From: Congeria kusceri
Lineage: Eukaryota; Mollusca; Bivalvia; Myida; Dreissenidae
Assembly: GCA_027627225.1 (NCBI GenBank)
Contig: CM051029.1
Location: forward strand, 71,658,578 to 71,722,577
Reading direction: 5' to 3'
DNA: 64,000 nucleotides
Part shown: positions 48,188-60,222 of the stretch, one piece after another
Layout: every line of letters starts with the position of its first letter
Position numbering within the stretch: the first letter of the stretch is position 1
The notes under the pieces: generated by a model
The model's input: only the letters and a program-made list of their open reading frames with translations
What the model was told of the DNA's origin: nothing
Databases searched by the model: none
Program-made: the position numbers and the translations under genes

Positions 48188-49559
48188 ATGAATACCAAGC
48201 TCGTCTGTTTGCTCGTTTGTGTCGTGGTGGCAGCAATGGTTCATGGTGCTGCAATCAACGACGTTGGAGGTAACCTTAAGATTTTGTTTTAATTTTGTAA
48301 ATTGATTTACTTGTAGCCAGCAATCATCTGAAAATAATTGTTTACACCATTGTTACCATAGAATAACATAATATGTTAACCAAACGAACATATAGTTAGT
48401 TAATGATAATGGAAACCGTTGATCTAAATGTTGTTTCCTTTGCAACGTGCGTGTTTGCTTATTTGTTATTTGTTCATTAAGCCTCAGTCACATATTCCCG
48501 ATTATGGCTCCACAGCGCTACGATACAAATAATAACAAAGTCGGGAATATCGGGACGCAGTCGGAACGCTGTCGGAGACTGTCTGGACGCTTCCGAGACG
48601 CTGTCCTGAGAATCGGGAGCCATTGGGACACGTTCGGCGTTATCGGCCAAGCACTCCCGACAGTTAAGGTTGTCTATTAACAGTCGGAAACTCAGCCGAA
48701 TGTGTATAGTCGGGACTCTGTCGTGATAGATTTGGTGGTATCGGGACAGATTCGGGACAGTGTCGGGACGTTGTCGGGACATTATCCGATGGAACGGGAA
48801 TAATATAGCATAAAAATTGTTTTTACATATATCAAGTCTGGTGTATAGCGTGTGTGTTATGTGTGTGTTTGTAATTTCTGGACGGGACTTTGACCGGTCC
48901 ACTATGAATGCTTCCCGATTATGACTCCTGACAGCGTCCCGACAGCACTACGATACCAATAATAAAAAAGTCGGGAATATCGGGATGCAGTCGGGACGCC
49001 GCCGGGACGTATTCGGTCTTTTGATCAAAAATCGAATTTCGAGCCCCGAATCACAGAACACTATCCCGACTTTTGACAGATTTGATTCGATAGGCTGTCG
49101 GCTCAAGAACGACATGAACAATCGGAAATGTGTGACTGAGGCTTAAAGCTATTATCTTGTTTCTCTCAAATACAGAAGCAAGACGGTTTCTGATTCCTTG
49201 CTCATGGAAATGTTCAAACGGAGGTTGCGAGGGACAGTCAGGGGAGTGCAATGGAGTGTGTTACTGCTACGGCGTATGTATTTGTATCATTCAATGCTTA
49301 CATTAACATTATATAAACATTGAAATTAAAAAAGCAAGTTTTAATATAATATTCATGCTCACAATACCATGTAGTATGCATCTTGATAATAAAGCTACGA
49401 AATCAATGTAGTTTAATAAAAATCATGCGATATGTTATATAATTCAAACATCATTAAATAATGCCAATGACTAAGCGATTGCAAACTTCTGGCATTTACT
49501 GACTTTCATTTGCGTTTCAGTCCGGATACGAGTACCGTTGCCATTCATGTGATATTTAG
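48188..49559 (+). CDS. Secreted eight-cysteine peptide, copy 2 (three exons)
   Basis: Exons 48188-48269, 49176-49273 and 49521-49559, all GT-AG, with the same exon lengths and phases as copy 1, again 72 residues. The signal peptide (MNTKLVCLLVCVVVAAMVHG) is nearly the same; 22 of the 27 exon 1 residues match. Exon 2 keeps EARRF and the CYCYG end but only 16 of 32 residues match, six of them Cys. Exon 3 keeps SCDI. Numbered from the F after ARR, Cys are at 5, 9, 14, 21, 25, 27, 36 and 39: the seventh has moved by five positions relative to copy 1. The mature part is acidic (four Asp/Glu against two Lys/Arg). Intron 1 is 906 bases because it contains a piggyBac-type MITE; intron 2 is 247 bases, as in copy 1. 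No stop or frameshift, so it looks functional. Function unknown. Confidence 0.8.
48481..49142. mobile_element. piggyBac-type MITE in intron 1 of peptide gene copy 2
   Basis: Flanked by TTAA on both sides (48477-48480 and 49143-49146), with terminal inverted repeats GCCTCAGTCACAT and ATGTGTGACTGAGGC. 662 bases. The inside has GTCGGGA-rich subrepeats and a direct repeat of roughly 90 bases (about 48495 and 48910, both with AAGTCGGGAATATCGGGA). The frames inside are not genes. TTAA target duplication is the hallmark of piggyBac transposition. Intron 1 of copy 1 is the empty site (201 bases). Confidence 0.85.
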
Positions 49560-49597
49560 CTCTGCATTTCACATGCAATGTTTTATCAAGACACACA

Positions 49598-49603
49598 AAT
49601 AAA
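49598..49603 (+). terminator. Poly(A) signal of peptide gene copy 2
   Basis: AATAAA, 39 bases after the stop codon. The preceding 3' UTR starts like that of copy 1 (GCTCTGCATTTCACATGCAA). Confidence 0.7.
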
Positions 49604-50356
49604 ACTTTTACAAAGCATTTGTTTGTCTTTTAACTATGTTGGATTCGCTTAAACCGTGTTTACATTAATAAAACTTTTAACAGCTAGAAATGTACATCAC
49701 GGACGTATACTGCTTATATTATAAGATTGGAATCACGAGGTAATCTATTTAACATGATATGCATGCCATTTTGTGAAAAATAAGCTGCATGCGTTATACA
49801 ATGAACATCAAGATATACAGTTTTTAAAAGTCTCAATTTACCTACATTGCAAATTTCTTTTATTATTTGAGTAGCTTCTAAGGTTAAATAGCGAACATTT
49901 TTGTGACGGATATACGAATTAATTAGTTAGTGCGCTAGGTCCGTCTTATTATCTTACCCTAATGTAGACAATATCTTTTTAATAGACCATATATAATATA
50001 TACTATGCAACCCTGCATATTTCAACTGGAGCGATATTTTATTTTGACGACACGGATGACGGAACACGCGCAAATGGAAAAGTGGCCTTAGGCTACGTTT
50101 CCATATGTCCGCATCCGTATCCATATCTGCTACATCCAACTTAAATGAACGGATGCAAGTTGCGGACACGGACGACGGAAACAGAATACAGATCCATGAA
50201 AACGCGTTCTAACAACGCATGGAATTTACGGTGCCCACATTTTGCTTCTTCTGCTTGTCCAACCTCCGCACAGAGAAAAAACTGGTTCTGAGCATAGCTC
50301 TATTACACGAGACCTTAATCAAATTACATGGAGCGCATTAAAATACTATAGTATAG

Positions 50357-50393
<37 letters not shown>

Positions 50394-52010
50394 TAATATA
50401 TGTATTAAGGTCGTTCGCACTTGTGTAGCACGCATGTGCAACAATCTCGCTTCTCAGCGCGGCGCAAAAATCGATACTTCTCGCGTAAAATTTTCATTGA
50501 TTTCATAGGGAGCGTTAAATATTATTGGCCGTTACTTCCTTATTTATATACTCTCTGAAAATTACAAACGGACTAGAAAGGAGAATGTTATGCTCTTTAA
50601 CATGGTACCATTTATATTATTTTATTTCAAAATTTAGACGGAGAAATTTGCACTTTTGTAACATCACCCTATTTCCTATAGAAATCAATAGAACCTCGGT
50701 CGGAAATTTCATTTTCATTTTCAACGTTATCGCAGAAAAAAAAAAATAACCCCTTGTTTGTCAGAAAAGTATAGACGAATTTGGAAAATTCATTCTTTGC
50801 TTGTTCGAGTGGTGTTAATGTTGTTCAATTATTTAAAATTTTAGGCGGGGGAATTCAGGCTTAAATGAGGTACCTATAGTTTAAAATTAATTTTCGTGAC
50901 TCAATACGGAAATAAACGAGCGTTGTCAAACGATATCGAGTTGGTCGTGAACACTACCGTTCTAGCAGTATATGTTCCCCGCGGCGTTTGTTGGAGGTAA
51001 TAAACAGATAACAATCTTGGTATTTGTATCATAGAACTTTTAATCAGCACTTGAGCTTATTTTAAATAATGAAAACCAGAAGGAAATTTAGATGTATTGT
51101 TTTTTTCTAACAATGCATTAGAGTTATATTCATTGAGATATTTCAGAGTATGTATCGTGTTAATTTACAGCAGAAGACATGCTTTAAATTATTGTTGAAT
51201 TAAAGATAAGAAATAATGCCTAAATTACTTCTACTTCTTTTCTTTGCAAGCTACGAGTCAGTAAATCGAGACCGGAAAGGGTCCTTCTTTAAAACAGCAA
51301 AAAATCACGAATGTTTTCTTACCTTATAATTGTTCATGTATGTCTGTGTATTATAATGAATATATCATGTGATTTATTACAATGACAGATTCTAAAAAGG
51401 TCAATTTAATATAAATGTTACGTAAAATTAATGACACCCCTTTTTGCGCTATTTACTTGAATGTAACCAAAATATTCACCAGGGTGACCTGGAATACGAC
51501 CACTAAATTAATGCGCTACATCGGTTATTTTTTACTCTTTGCGAAAGTGTTATTTCTTGTTACCGATTCTTACTCGGAATATTTTGACAACAAATTATTG
51601 CAAGGTATTAATTTAAAATTGAAATATAGAAAATCGAGAGCATGCATCGTATGATATACTTTTGACTCAGTAGGCTACGAATCACTAACACTCGATGCTC
51701 ATAACTACCACGCTTTGTCGGTTAGTAGGCATGGCTCCTTGCAGATTGATTGTGGACCGGCATGTATATATTTCCGATGACATAGATAATTAGGTTACGA
51801 ATATGTATTCGTTACGTACAAATAGATGTGTATAATGATGTCGTATACTAAAGAATACAAAGTTTATTTTCAAGTTTAAAGGTGGGAAATTGAACTTCAT
51901 TCGAACAAATGTGTCCGTTTTAATAAAAATGCGACTTTTGTCGCCAACAGTCTTTCTACGCTGTCAGCGTTTTGACGATCTAGGTAGCGAAAGTATAATT
52001 ATTCGTGTTA
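49604..52010. other. Unit B sequence after the peptide gene, no gene seen
   Basis: Short stretches align with unit A (GCATGCGTTATACA near 49788). A TAA microsatellite lies at 50361-50392. Short frames at 50525-50749 and 51415-51654 have no motifs. Confidence 0.4.
50361..50392. repeat. TAA microsatellite
   Basis: About ten copies of TAA/AAT in a row. Confidence 0.9.
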
Positions 52011-52019
52011 CATGATTAT

Positions 52020-52071
52020 GGTGATGATGATTATTATTGTTATTATTATTATTTTTTTTTATTTTTTTTTG

Positions 52072-52158
<87 letters not shown>

Positions 52159-52199
52159 ATTGATTTTTTTAGTAGAAGTAGTAGTAGTAGTACTACCAA

Positions 52200-52238
<39 letters not shown>

Positions 52239-52262
52239 AAGTAGTAGTAGTTGTTGTTGTTG
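52020..52262. repeat. Compound TTA / TAG trinucleotide microsatellite
   Basis: Runs of TTA, then a long TAG run, an interruption, and a second TAG run ending in GTT repeats. An open frame across it (52012-52293) reads poly-Leu, poly-Val and poly-Ser and is an artefact of the repeat. Confidence 0.95.
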
Positions 52263-53008
52263 TTTGTCGTTACTGTTAAAGACTATGGATTAATTGCTAA
52301 CCTTGATATTTTCCAACAGAGAATAAAGTTGGATAAACTGCTTACTGATATACTCTTTCAAAAAACACTGTTCTATCAGGACAGCCTAATTAAATTTTTG
52401 AAAGTATGAAGCGTAAAATGTATTACCGATTGAACCTTAGGTAAGGCAGTATCGATCATCACATAAAATCGATAGTAGCCGAAAATCTTCGGAAGATTTC
52501 CGATTTGTACCGAACGGCTGCCTGTCTATCGCGTAGTACTATTAATTTTATCAGCTTGACTATCTGGCTGAAAAAAGGAAGGAAGGCTAGATTGTTCAGT
52601 ATGTTTGATGAAACTAATATATGAGGAGTGATCCAAAAGTTCGCGGAATTTATTAATATTTACGTGTACCATTTCAAACTGTGCTTGTATAGACGAAACA
52701 TATTGGGTGATTAAAAACTGGCTTATTTAGCGTTTGAAAGCAATGTGTGTTCTTTTATTCCATTTTAAATAGAAATATATGTTTATTAACTTTATTTAGT
52801 TAATTGTATTTATGCCACCTTATCTGTTGTAAGGTCTTTCATACACACTTTAACAAATGTGTTTAATATACCTCACTTGATAATTTCTCTACAGAATGCA
52901 TATAAACTGCAGCAGGCAACACTTTGATATGTCACCCGGCAATGTCGCCCGCTACCGCTATGTCGCCCGGTACGCAAATGATACGGGATTGTTCGGTATA
53001 ATAAAATA

Positions 53009-53135
53009 AATATTGACTTCCTTGAGTGTGACAGTGCGTCTCGTCAACCCTCGACAAACACTGTCGACCTCGGCTTTGACAGTGTTGCCTCGGGTTGACA
53101 ATACGCACTGTCACCCACAAGGAAGTCAATATTTA
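53009..53135. mobile_element. Hairpin MITE, first of a pair
   Basis: TATTGACTTCCTTGAGTGTG and CAAGGAAGTCAATATT are inverted ends, with inner arms GACAGTGCGTCTCGTCAAC and its near complement. No coding. Confidence 0.8.
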
Positions 53136-53170
53136 CATACTGTTACATTTAACACTGTGATATCACAGCT

Positions 53171-53305
53171 GTATTGACTTTCTTGCGAGTGACAGTGCGT
53201 CTCGTCAACACTCGACAAACACTGGCGACCTCGGCTAAAGCCTCGATCGAAAGTGTTGCCTCGGGTTGACAAGACGCACTGTTACCCTCAAGGAAGTCAA
53301 TATTT
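53171..53305. mobile_element. Hairpin MITE, second of a pair
   Basis: Same arms as the first (TATTGACTTTCTTGCGAGTG and CTCAAGGAAGTCAATATT), with an extra loop segment. It lies 36 bases from the first, in the same layout. Confidence 0.8.
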
Positions 53306-53339
53306 ATATATTTATGATCTCACTTTCCCCATTTTCCAA

Positions 53340-53660
53340 TCCTAAAGATGTACTGGTTTTATACATGTGCCTCCCAATATAAATAAACATCACTATTTTT
53401 AACAGCTGACGTATATCTGCTTTGGCAAAGGAAATGTATTCGTTTACCTTAAATATTCAAATCATGCTCAGGAATCTTTTCAAACACATGCATATTCATC
53501 TACTTTGCAAGTCAACTGCGGCCCAAAATAGTGTAAGCGCACATCCTGAAATACATGAAGTTAACTATATTTTACAAAGCGGCAAATCATACAAGACTGA
53601 TATGGTAAATACATAGAATACTCGAAAACGCACGTTTGCTAGTTATTAAGCGTTTAGATA
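53340..53660 (+). repeat. Distal block of unit B
   Basis: Third member of the block family seen at 17800-18360 and 24250-24745, with CTTAAATATTCAAATCATGC, CAAAATAGTGTAAGCGCACA and ACAAAGCGGCAAATCATAC. Confidence 0.6.
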
Positions 53661-54139
53661 CTCGTCAGACTCATTTTACCGTGCAGACGCCGAAACATCG
53701 AGAATTGCATGCGAAACTAGTGTGTCTGATATAGAGATGTTATGCACATAACCAGATTCACATTCAACTCTCGATATTTAAACCGGCGATTTTCGGATGT
53801 TCTTTAACCGTGATGGTGAAATGCGTTGGTGTTTTTCGTATTTTAGTGTGCTATCGTTCGGAATCACCACCAGATGCAATTTCTGTTATAACGTAGCTTG
53901 GTAAACATACTCGTCCACTGACGCAATAACAATGTAGCCTCGTCGACAGGGCTAATATGACACGTCTGTATAATACACATAAGAACTTGAACAATTGTAC
54001 GAGTATTGATAGTCTTACATTATATTATTACATGGCATAATGTCCCGTTTGAGTGTTAACCGCAAGATTTCGTCCTCAATGTTCTTTGCGAGAGATATAG
54101 TCGAGGTATGTTCCGACGACCGGTAATGGGTGAAATGTT

Positions 54140-57100
54140 TTTGGGTTTCTGGTTTTTTTTTGTGAGTTCATTTTTCTTGGATGATCGTAGATCTTCCTCT
54201 CCAGTGTTTTGTTTATGGTATTAATGCAATTTCAAAACTGTTTCTATCCGAGTACGCTGACCAAAGCCATATCATAGAGCATGTATTTCAAAATTGATCA
54301 AGCTTTGTGAACGGACGTCTTGCTATAAATGACGTCAGGACAATGACGAACTATCGCGCGCAACACGTTTTCTGTCCAACAAATACAACTTCAAGTCTGA
54401 CAGGATAAACAACGTTGGGACAATATAACCCCAAGTCTGACAGGACGAACAGCTTTGGGACTATACAACTCCAAGTCTGACAGGACAAACAACTTTGGGA
54501 CTATACAACTCCAAGTCTGACAGGACGAGCAACTTTGGGACAATATAACTCCAAGTCTGACAGGACGAACAACTTTGGGACAACATTTGGAGTTACATTT
54601 TTTACGTTACCGTACATCTCGCAATATAAACAAGAAATACCTTTAAAAAATAAGTTCGGCTTATGTTGTAAATGTTTATAAATAATGTGAATTGAATATC
54701 CAACATGAATATTTAAAACTGATGCTTATGTTGATTTTGTTTATAAACCAACAGTCGCATTTCTTCATAGATAGCATTATTTTATGTAAAAGCAATGAAC
54801 TGATGAACTGCCCGATGTTTTAAATGGTAATATAACGACTAGCCCCATTTACGAATCGCCCCATAACTACTCGCCCCATGTTTAATAACGAATCCCCCAT
54901 ATGTATAACGACTCGCCCCATCAAATGTAGTTATAGGAATATGTTATATTTTGATGTTTTGTAGATTAATTTGAGTGTATATTAACATGCATGTAAACGA
55001 ATAAATGTGGCATAATAAGACGATGTGGTATAATTCCATAATATCATTAAATGTGTTTACTGCTTATGTAATGTAATAAACTATGGAATTGAAAGTCGAT
55101 TTGTGGCTGTCTTATTTATGTATATTATATTCAATTCAATATATATCTTTTTATAGAAAATAGTGATGTATTCTCACGAACATACACGTTAATATAATTA
55201 ATGTCTTTGTAATCCATTTGCCATAAAGTTAGCCATTTAATGATAAGTATCACCGTTGACAAAGTAGTATTAAATTGCGATCAATAATAATCGCCGACCT
55301 TTAATGTTGGAACATTTGTATTGAGTATAAATACGGCTTTTCACACCCAATTGGACTTAATTTGCACTCGTTTGAAATCAGTTCTACTTGAATAACCCAA
55401 ATAAGTCAGACTCATCTTATCATAACGTCAGTATGTTTATCTTTACAAAGCAAAAGTAAGCATTTTACAATTACAACGATATATATATATATATTTGAAG
55501 CGTTTTTCATGATTACATTATTTTAGTATACAATGCATTTAATCACAGTTTATATAAAAACAATGTATATTTGTAGGTTGAATAGCCTCTACACGAGAAT
55601 TTGGTAGAAACATCAGTATTTCACAAGAAAAAAGAAGATAAGATATCGTAATTTTGTAATGTCCGTACAATTAACTGATCTTACCGTCTCCTTTTTTCAT
55701 CCGTGATTTTTTAAATCTAAATAATACATACAGTATTTGTCAGGCAATTCAAAATTTAATAGAAGTTACATTGTTTCCAGGAAAATGATGACAAAAATGA
55801 ATATGAGCGTTTCTCATAATCATTGTGGATTAAGTATTTATACAATGTGTGCCAAATAAAAACATACGTCAGGGAACATTCATCGAAATTAAATATGATG
55901 ATCTGACTTCATTTTGTGATAAAGAAAAACGTAAAGTTATATTTAATAATAGCGATTTAGATTTATATTCCTTTGGGAAAATACGTCTCGAGCGTTTTTG
56001 TGTATAACTATTATAATTTTAATGCATTCATAAAACGCATATAAAGTAAAAAATACACAATTTAAATGAAATTAAATTACTTATGTCCGAAGCTTCCGCC
56101 AGTGTCTATTTATAGGAAGATGCACAATACACTGAATAGACCTCTACAGGAAAAGATAAGAGAAAATGCAATTCTAAATAATTCTTAATAAATATATCTA
56201 TTACCGTTATTAAAATAAACATGCATGGTAAGTTGACAAAAATATGTAATTCTTTATTCAATATTAATCTTCTTGTCTATCGTTCTCTGGATGTTTGTTA
56301 TAACGATTCAGTTTTGCTGACGTGTATTCTATTAATAGGCGCAGATAAGTAAGCGAGTGTATTCTATGGAATGTTGCCTATCGAATATGCGGTACTAACG
56401 GGGGATTTTCCCATGGTCATGTTACACGGCCTGTAAACACTGGCATTTAAATTGAAAATGAAACTTGAGCTAATACAACCTCTGACTAGGGAGCTCAGAA
56501 ATGGAAATTAGTCAAAAACGTAAACAAAGTAAAGAATTATGTCTAGATTTTTCCACATTGGCTCATTTTTTCCATTTACCTCCGAAAAGAAATGGAGCCC
56601 TTTTTTGACAGGCCGTGATGGAGATTTCTTTTAAATGTTAGGATTAATTCATTCGGGACTACTGGCTGGAAATTTTCACAACATTTGATTGGATGTTGAG
56701 AAAGGTTAAAAGTTGGGTTAAACAGCTACGCCGAAAAATATTAAGAACGTGTCGTGTCTTGATTTGGTTTTGGAATTGCGAGTGAAAGCCAAACAAAAAG
56801 AGGGGGTTCAGCGTGAAACTTTTGTATCTGCTCTCCATTTCTATATCAGATACAGCACGTTCACCGCAATCTTCGAAAAGGATTTCACCGAACGTTAAAA
56901 GTTAAAAAGGTATCTCAAACAATATTGAACGTCGCAACATGTAGAAAATGCTTTAATCTGTCATTGCTTATTCCGATCAGGTATGTCTGAAGAGATGTAT
57001 CAATTGCCGTTAGACTCTAAATACTACAGTCCCTTGAGGAATGTGTGTGCTTTTTTGTTCAGGCAGTTTCTTAGATATTTGTGGGGTGCCAAAAGTTCAA

Positions 57101-57690
57101 TTTTAGCAAGGGTGTACAAATGGCGTACTTCAGGTCACCAAGGTAACAAAAATAGCATCCAAAAGAAGTGCTAGTTTTTAAAGTAACACATTTTCTTATT
57201 GTAACTGTTATAAATATTTAATGCCAGAACAAGTGAAGGTCATCAAAGGTCAAGGTCATTTAAGTTAAAATTTTGAAATTTACTTTAAAAATTGGTTTTT
57301 ACCTTAAATCGTTAAAAAATGATTTATCCAAATTGTGACTGACCTGTACGATTATGAATACCGGCATAGTAAGCAGGGACCAGAAAGAGAAATACGATGG
57401 TCCAGGTATTTATTTTCATGTTTATATTAACATATGCATCAACCATGTTCTGCATGTGCTGTTTAACAAAGCGTTCTTTCCGCGGAACCTTCAATATTCA
57501 TCACGGAATTAGTTAAATTAACCATTCACTATGCTTATAAATGTAATTTGAGGATAGTATACAGTAAAACTGTGTGTTTACCATCTGGGAATGTATTAAA
57601 AATCTCCATGCGCGCTTTTCTATGATAATCGGAGGTAAAGGCGGTAGACTAAAGCGTTCAGGTGGCATCTCCACGTGCCATTAGATCCTT
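54140..57690. other. Insertion of about 3.5 kb in unit B, unidentified
   Basis: Unit A is continuous across this point (about 25165-25190), while unit B breaks after GGTAATGGGTGAAATG and resumes at CAATGACTGAAAGCGGA. The insert is AT-rich, contains the 40-bp tandem repeat, and has no recognised transposon protein. The frame 56983-57174 has no motif. Terminal repeats were not found. Confidence 0.45.
54387..54585 (+). repeat. 40-bp tandem repeat, five units
   Basis: Units start at 54387, 54427, 54467, 54507 and 54547, each with CCAAGTCTGACAGGACGAAC or a close variant and CTTTGGGAC. Little divergence, so the array is fairly young. Confidence 0.9.
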
Positions 57691-57851
57691 CTTGCAATGA
57701 CTGAAAGCGGAAGGTGAACCACAATAGATTGCATTATATTCTTCTTTGATTCTTATAATGTAGACTTCTTTTATTTGTTTTGGCATAAAATATTGTCAGT
57801 TTAATGTTATAGTGCAATAAATACCTCAATAGATCTGTTGTGAATCTTTTA

Positions 57852-57994
57852 TGTAACGACGTTTTCGGCCTTAGCGCGAAACGTCACGTGATGCTAACGT
57901 CATTATTATTAGTATGTTGTTGTTGATACTTTAAGTTAAAAACAAATCAGAACTGGACTAAACGTCTACGTCTAACTTTATACGATCAAAGACA
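57852..57994 (+). repeat. 5' LTR of the BEL/Pao element
   Basis: Starts TGTAACGACG and ends AAAGACA, 143 bases. The last part (AACTGGACTAAACGTCTACG and CTAACTTTATACGATCA) matches 63812-63856 at the far side of the element. A primer binding site follows. Confidence 0.65.
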
Positions 57995-57997
57995 TTT

Positions 57998-58010
57998 TGG
58001 TGTCGCGACC
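57998..58010 (+). other. Primer binding site of the BEL/Pao element
   Basis: TGGTGTCGCGACC three bases after the 5' LTR; it should pair with the 3' end of a cellular tRNA that ends in GGTCGCGACACCA. Confidence 0.55.
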
Positions 58011-58134
58011 AGCTAAAATGCAGCTAATGAAGCTTTTTGTGATGTGCGACAACCATCGTCGTCTGATTTCCTGAGAGGTACAGAAATTCGAGTTAACCAA
58101 GTAAACGGATACCGAGTACGAGCGACTGCTTTAA

Positions 58135-59411
58135 ATGATAACGGAGGAAGCAGAAGAAGTGAGACTGCTCAACGACAAGATCGTTAACCACAACGACGTA
58201 GAAGATATTTCGATGGAACTGGTCGAGAACAAAACGTATTCGTTTGATCTCGAGTTAAAGATTCAGAAACTCAGGGACAATCTGAAGCAACGCATTGTTA
58301 GCACGCAACAAGTGGCGTCAAACTTGTCGCAAGACGAAAATAATAACGGCCAGCCGATGACCGATGGAGACCAAGTACGCGCAGCAGACGACATACAGCC
58401 AGTACTTCCGGTTCTGCACCGGCATGCAATACAAGATTCCACCGCGGAGAAGATGACCATTCCAACCGTTTTACTTCACAAGTTACCAAAGTTGTCCCTG
58501 CCAACATTTCAGGGCGGAGATAGTCGAATGGCAGACGTTCTGGGACAGCTCGATTGTTCCGTACATCTAAACAACACACTATCGGACGTGAGAAATTTAC
58601 ATATCTCTGTTCGTTAGTAGATGGCGACGCGGCTTCGTGTATAGCGGATTTCCAGTTAACGAATGCTTATTACAAGAAAGCTGTCGACTTGCTAAAGCAA
58701 TGGTTCGGTCAGCCAGACAAGATAGTCGACGGACTGCTGCAAGCACTGATATAACTAGAGCCACCGAAAAACACACCTGACAGTCTTCAGAAGTTTTACG
58801 ACCAATTTGAAACGAACATAAGAGGGCTGGAATCGCTAGGCGAGTGCCAAGAGACGTATGGGAATCTTCTGGTTCCTATTATAAGGGACAAATTGCCGGC
58901 TGCAGTACGTCAAAGTGTGGCACGTGATCACGGACGTAGCCGTTGGAAACTACCCGACCTTAGATGTGCGATCGAGAAGGAGATTACCATCATGCGTGAA
59001 GGCGACGCGAGCGATCTTACGCTGTTCAGCTCATATATGCCGACCGTATCTTTGTACACCGGAAGTAGGAATGCTGGGAAGAAATTCGACAAATCGAGAC
59101 CAAGGCAGGTACCCAAGCGTCGGAAGTCCACTTGTCAGTTTTGTGATGGGGAACATTTGACAACAGACTGTAGACATTTCAAGACCACCGAGGCCAGAGT
59201 TCAAGTTGTTAAACAGATGAAATTGTGCTTTAACTGCCTGTCAGATACCCATCAAGTTGCACTGAGCAAGTCCCACAACAGATGCCGCAACTGTAAGCGA
59301 AAACATCATACGGCCATTTGTGAGCACAAGACTACCAATTCTTCGCTGAATCCAGATGCATCTCCAATCCATGCCAGCGTTGCGGGACACACGATTCTGC
59401 ATTCTTCATGA
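58135..59411 (+). pseudogene. BEL/Pao gag with zinc knuckles
   Basis: Starts MITEEAEEVRLLND with a charged coiled-coil-like part. The capsid-like region follows: HKLPKLSLPTFQGGDS, a frameshift near 58590, LTNAYYKKAVDLLKQWFGQP, an in-frame stop at 58752-58754, and KFYDQFETNIRGLESLGE and YGNLLVPIIRDKLP. Three zinc-knuckle-like motifs end it: CQFCDGEHLTTDC, CFNCLSDTHQ...C and CRNCKRKHHTAIC. The order and motifs fit BEL gag (DUF1759 type). One frameshift and one stop make it inactive. Confidence 0.9.
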
Positions 59412-60220
59412 CTGGCAAGATCTATTGTGCTTCTGAAGACCGCCGTCGCCAAGTAAGTTCTGAGAACTTTAGTGTTGAAGCAAATATTTTGTTCGATGAA
59501 GGTGCGCCAAGATCTTTTATCTCAGAGAAAATTGCGAATGAATTAAATGTTCAAGAGACTGGTACAGAGACTATCTAGTTAGCAGCGTTTGGTAATTCAT
59601 CGCAAAGTGTGAAAATCCTCAAAATCGCTACAGTGCAAGTGCTGTCCCGCTTCCGAACTAACAGCGTAATGTAGCTTCATTAACGTACCTTCGCGGTTTG
59701 AAATTAGCCCACCCAGTCACTGCAGATGAGACGTTTGACATTTCCATGCTGATTGGTGCAGACGCTTATTGGAAAATCGTACAAAATCGCGTTGTTAGGG
59801 GTAACGGACCTATCGCAGTTCAGTCAAAACTCGGATATCTTCGTCCTGGCCCGCTCCCAACCACAAACGCAGAGTCAGCTCACCACATGTTGAACGTTGT
59901 GACTTCACCTTTGAGCACTGTCGACATCAAGCGATTTTGGAAACTGAAGTCGATTGGTATCACATCGGAAACGGACGAGACTTCCGGTTCGAGCGAACTT
60001 CAGACATACTGGATACCTGCATCTCATTCAAGGATAACCTACTGGTTTAAAGCTGTGTTGTTCGGTGTTACATGCTCGCCCTTCATACTGTGTGCAAGCA
60101 TCGTGAAACACCAACAAGGACAACAAGGGTGAGTGGCCATGTTCGCCGTGATATATATGTAGATAACATCATTCCGGTTTCCAACAGGAGAGCGACGTCG
60201 TGAAATTCTATCACGATACT
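59408..60220 (+). pseudogene. BEL/Pao protease and damaged reverse transcriptase
   Basis: The protease has ILFDEGAPRSFISEK with the catalytic Asp, followed by an in-frame TAG and a frameshift near 59660. Then LAHPVTADETFDISMLIGAD, RVVRGNGPIAVQSKLGYL. The fingers and most of the palm of the RT are deleted: the sequence jumps from FWKLKSIGI to KAVLFGVTCSPFILCAS. The YVDN box survives in another frame at 60156-60167. No active enzyme could be made. Confidence 0.85.
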
Positions 60221-60222
60221 CG

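Noticed and set aside
48477..48902. ORFs of 77 and 141 residues in intron 1 of peptide gene copy 2
   Set aside because: Both are inside the piggyBac-type MITE and reflect its GTCGGGA subrepeats.
52012..52293. 93-residue ORF with poly-Leu, poly-Val and poly-Ser
   Set aside because: It is the translation of the TTA/TAG microsatellite and has no other content.
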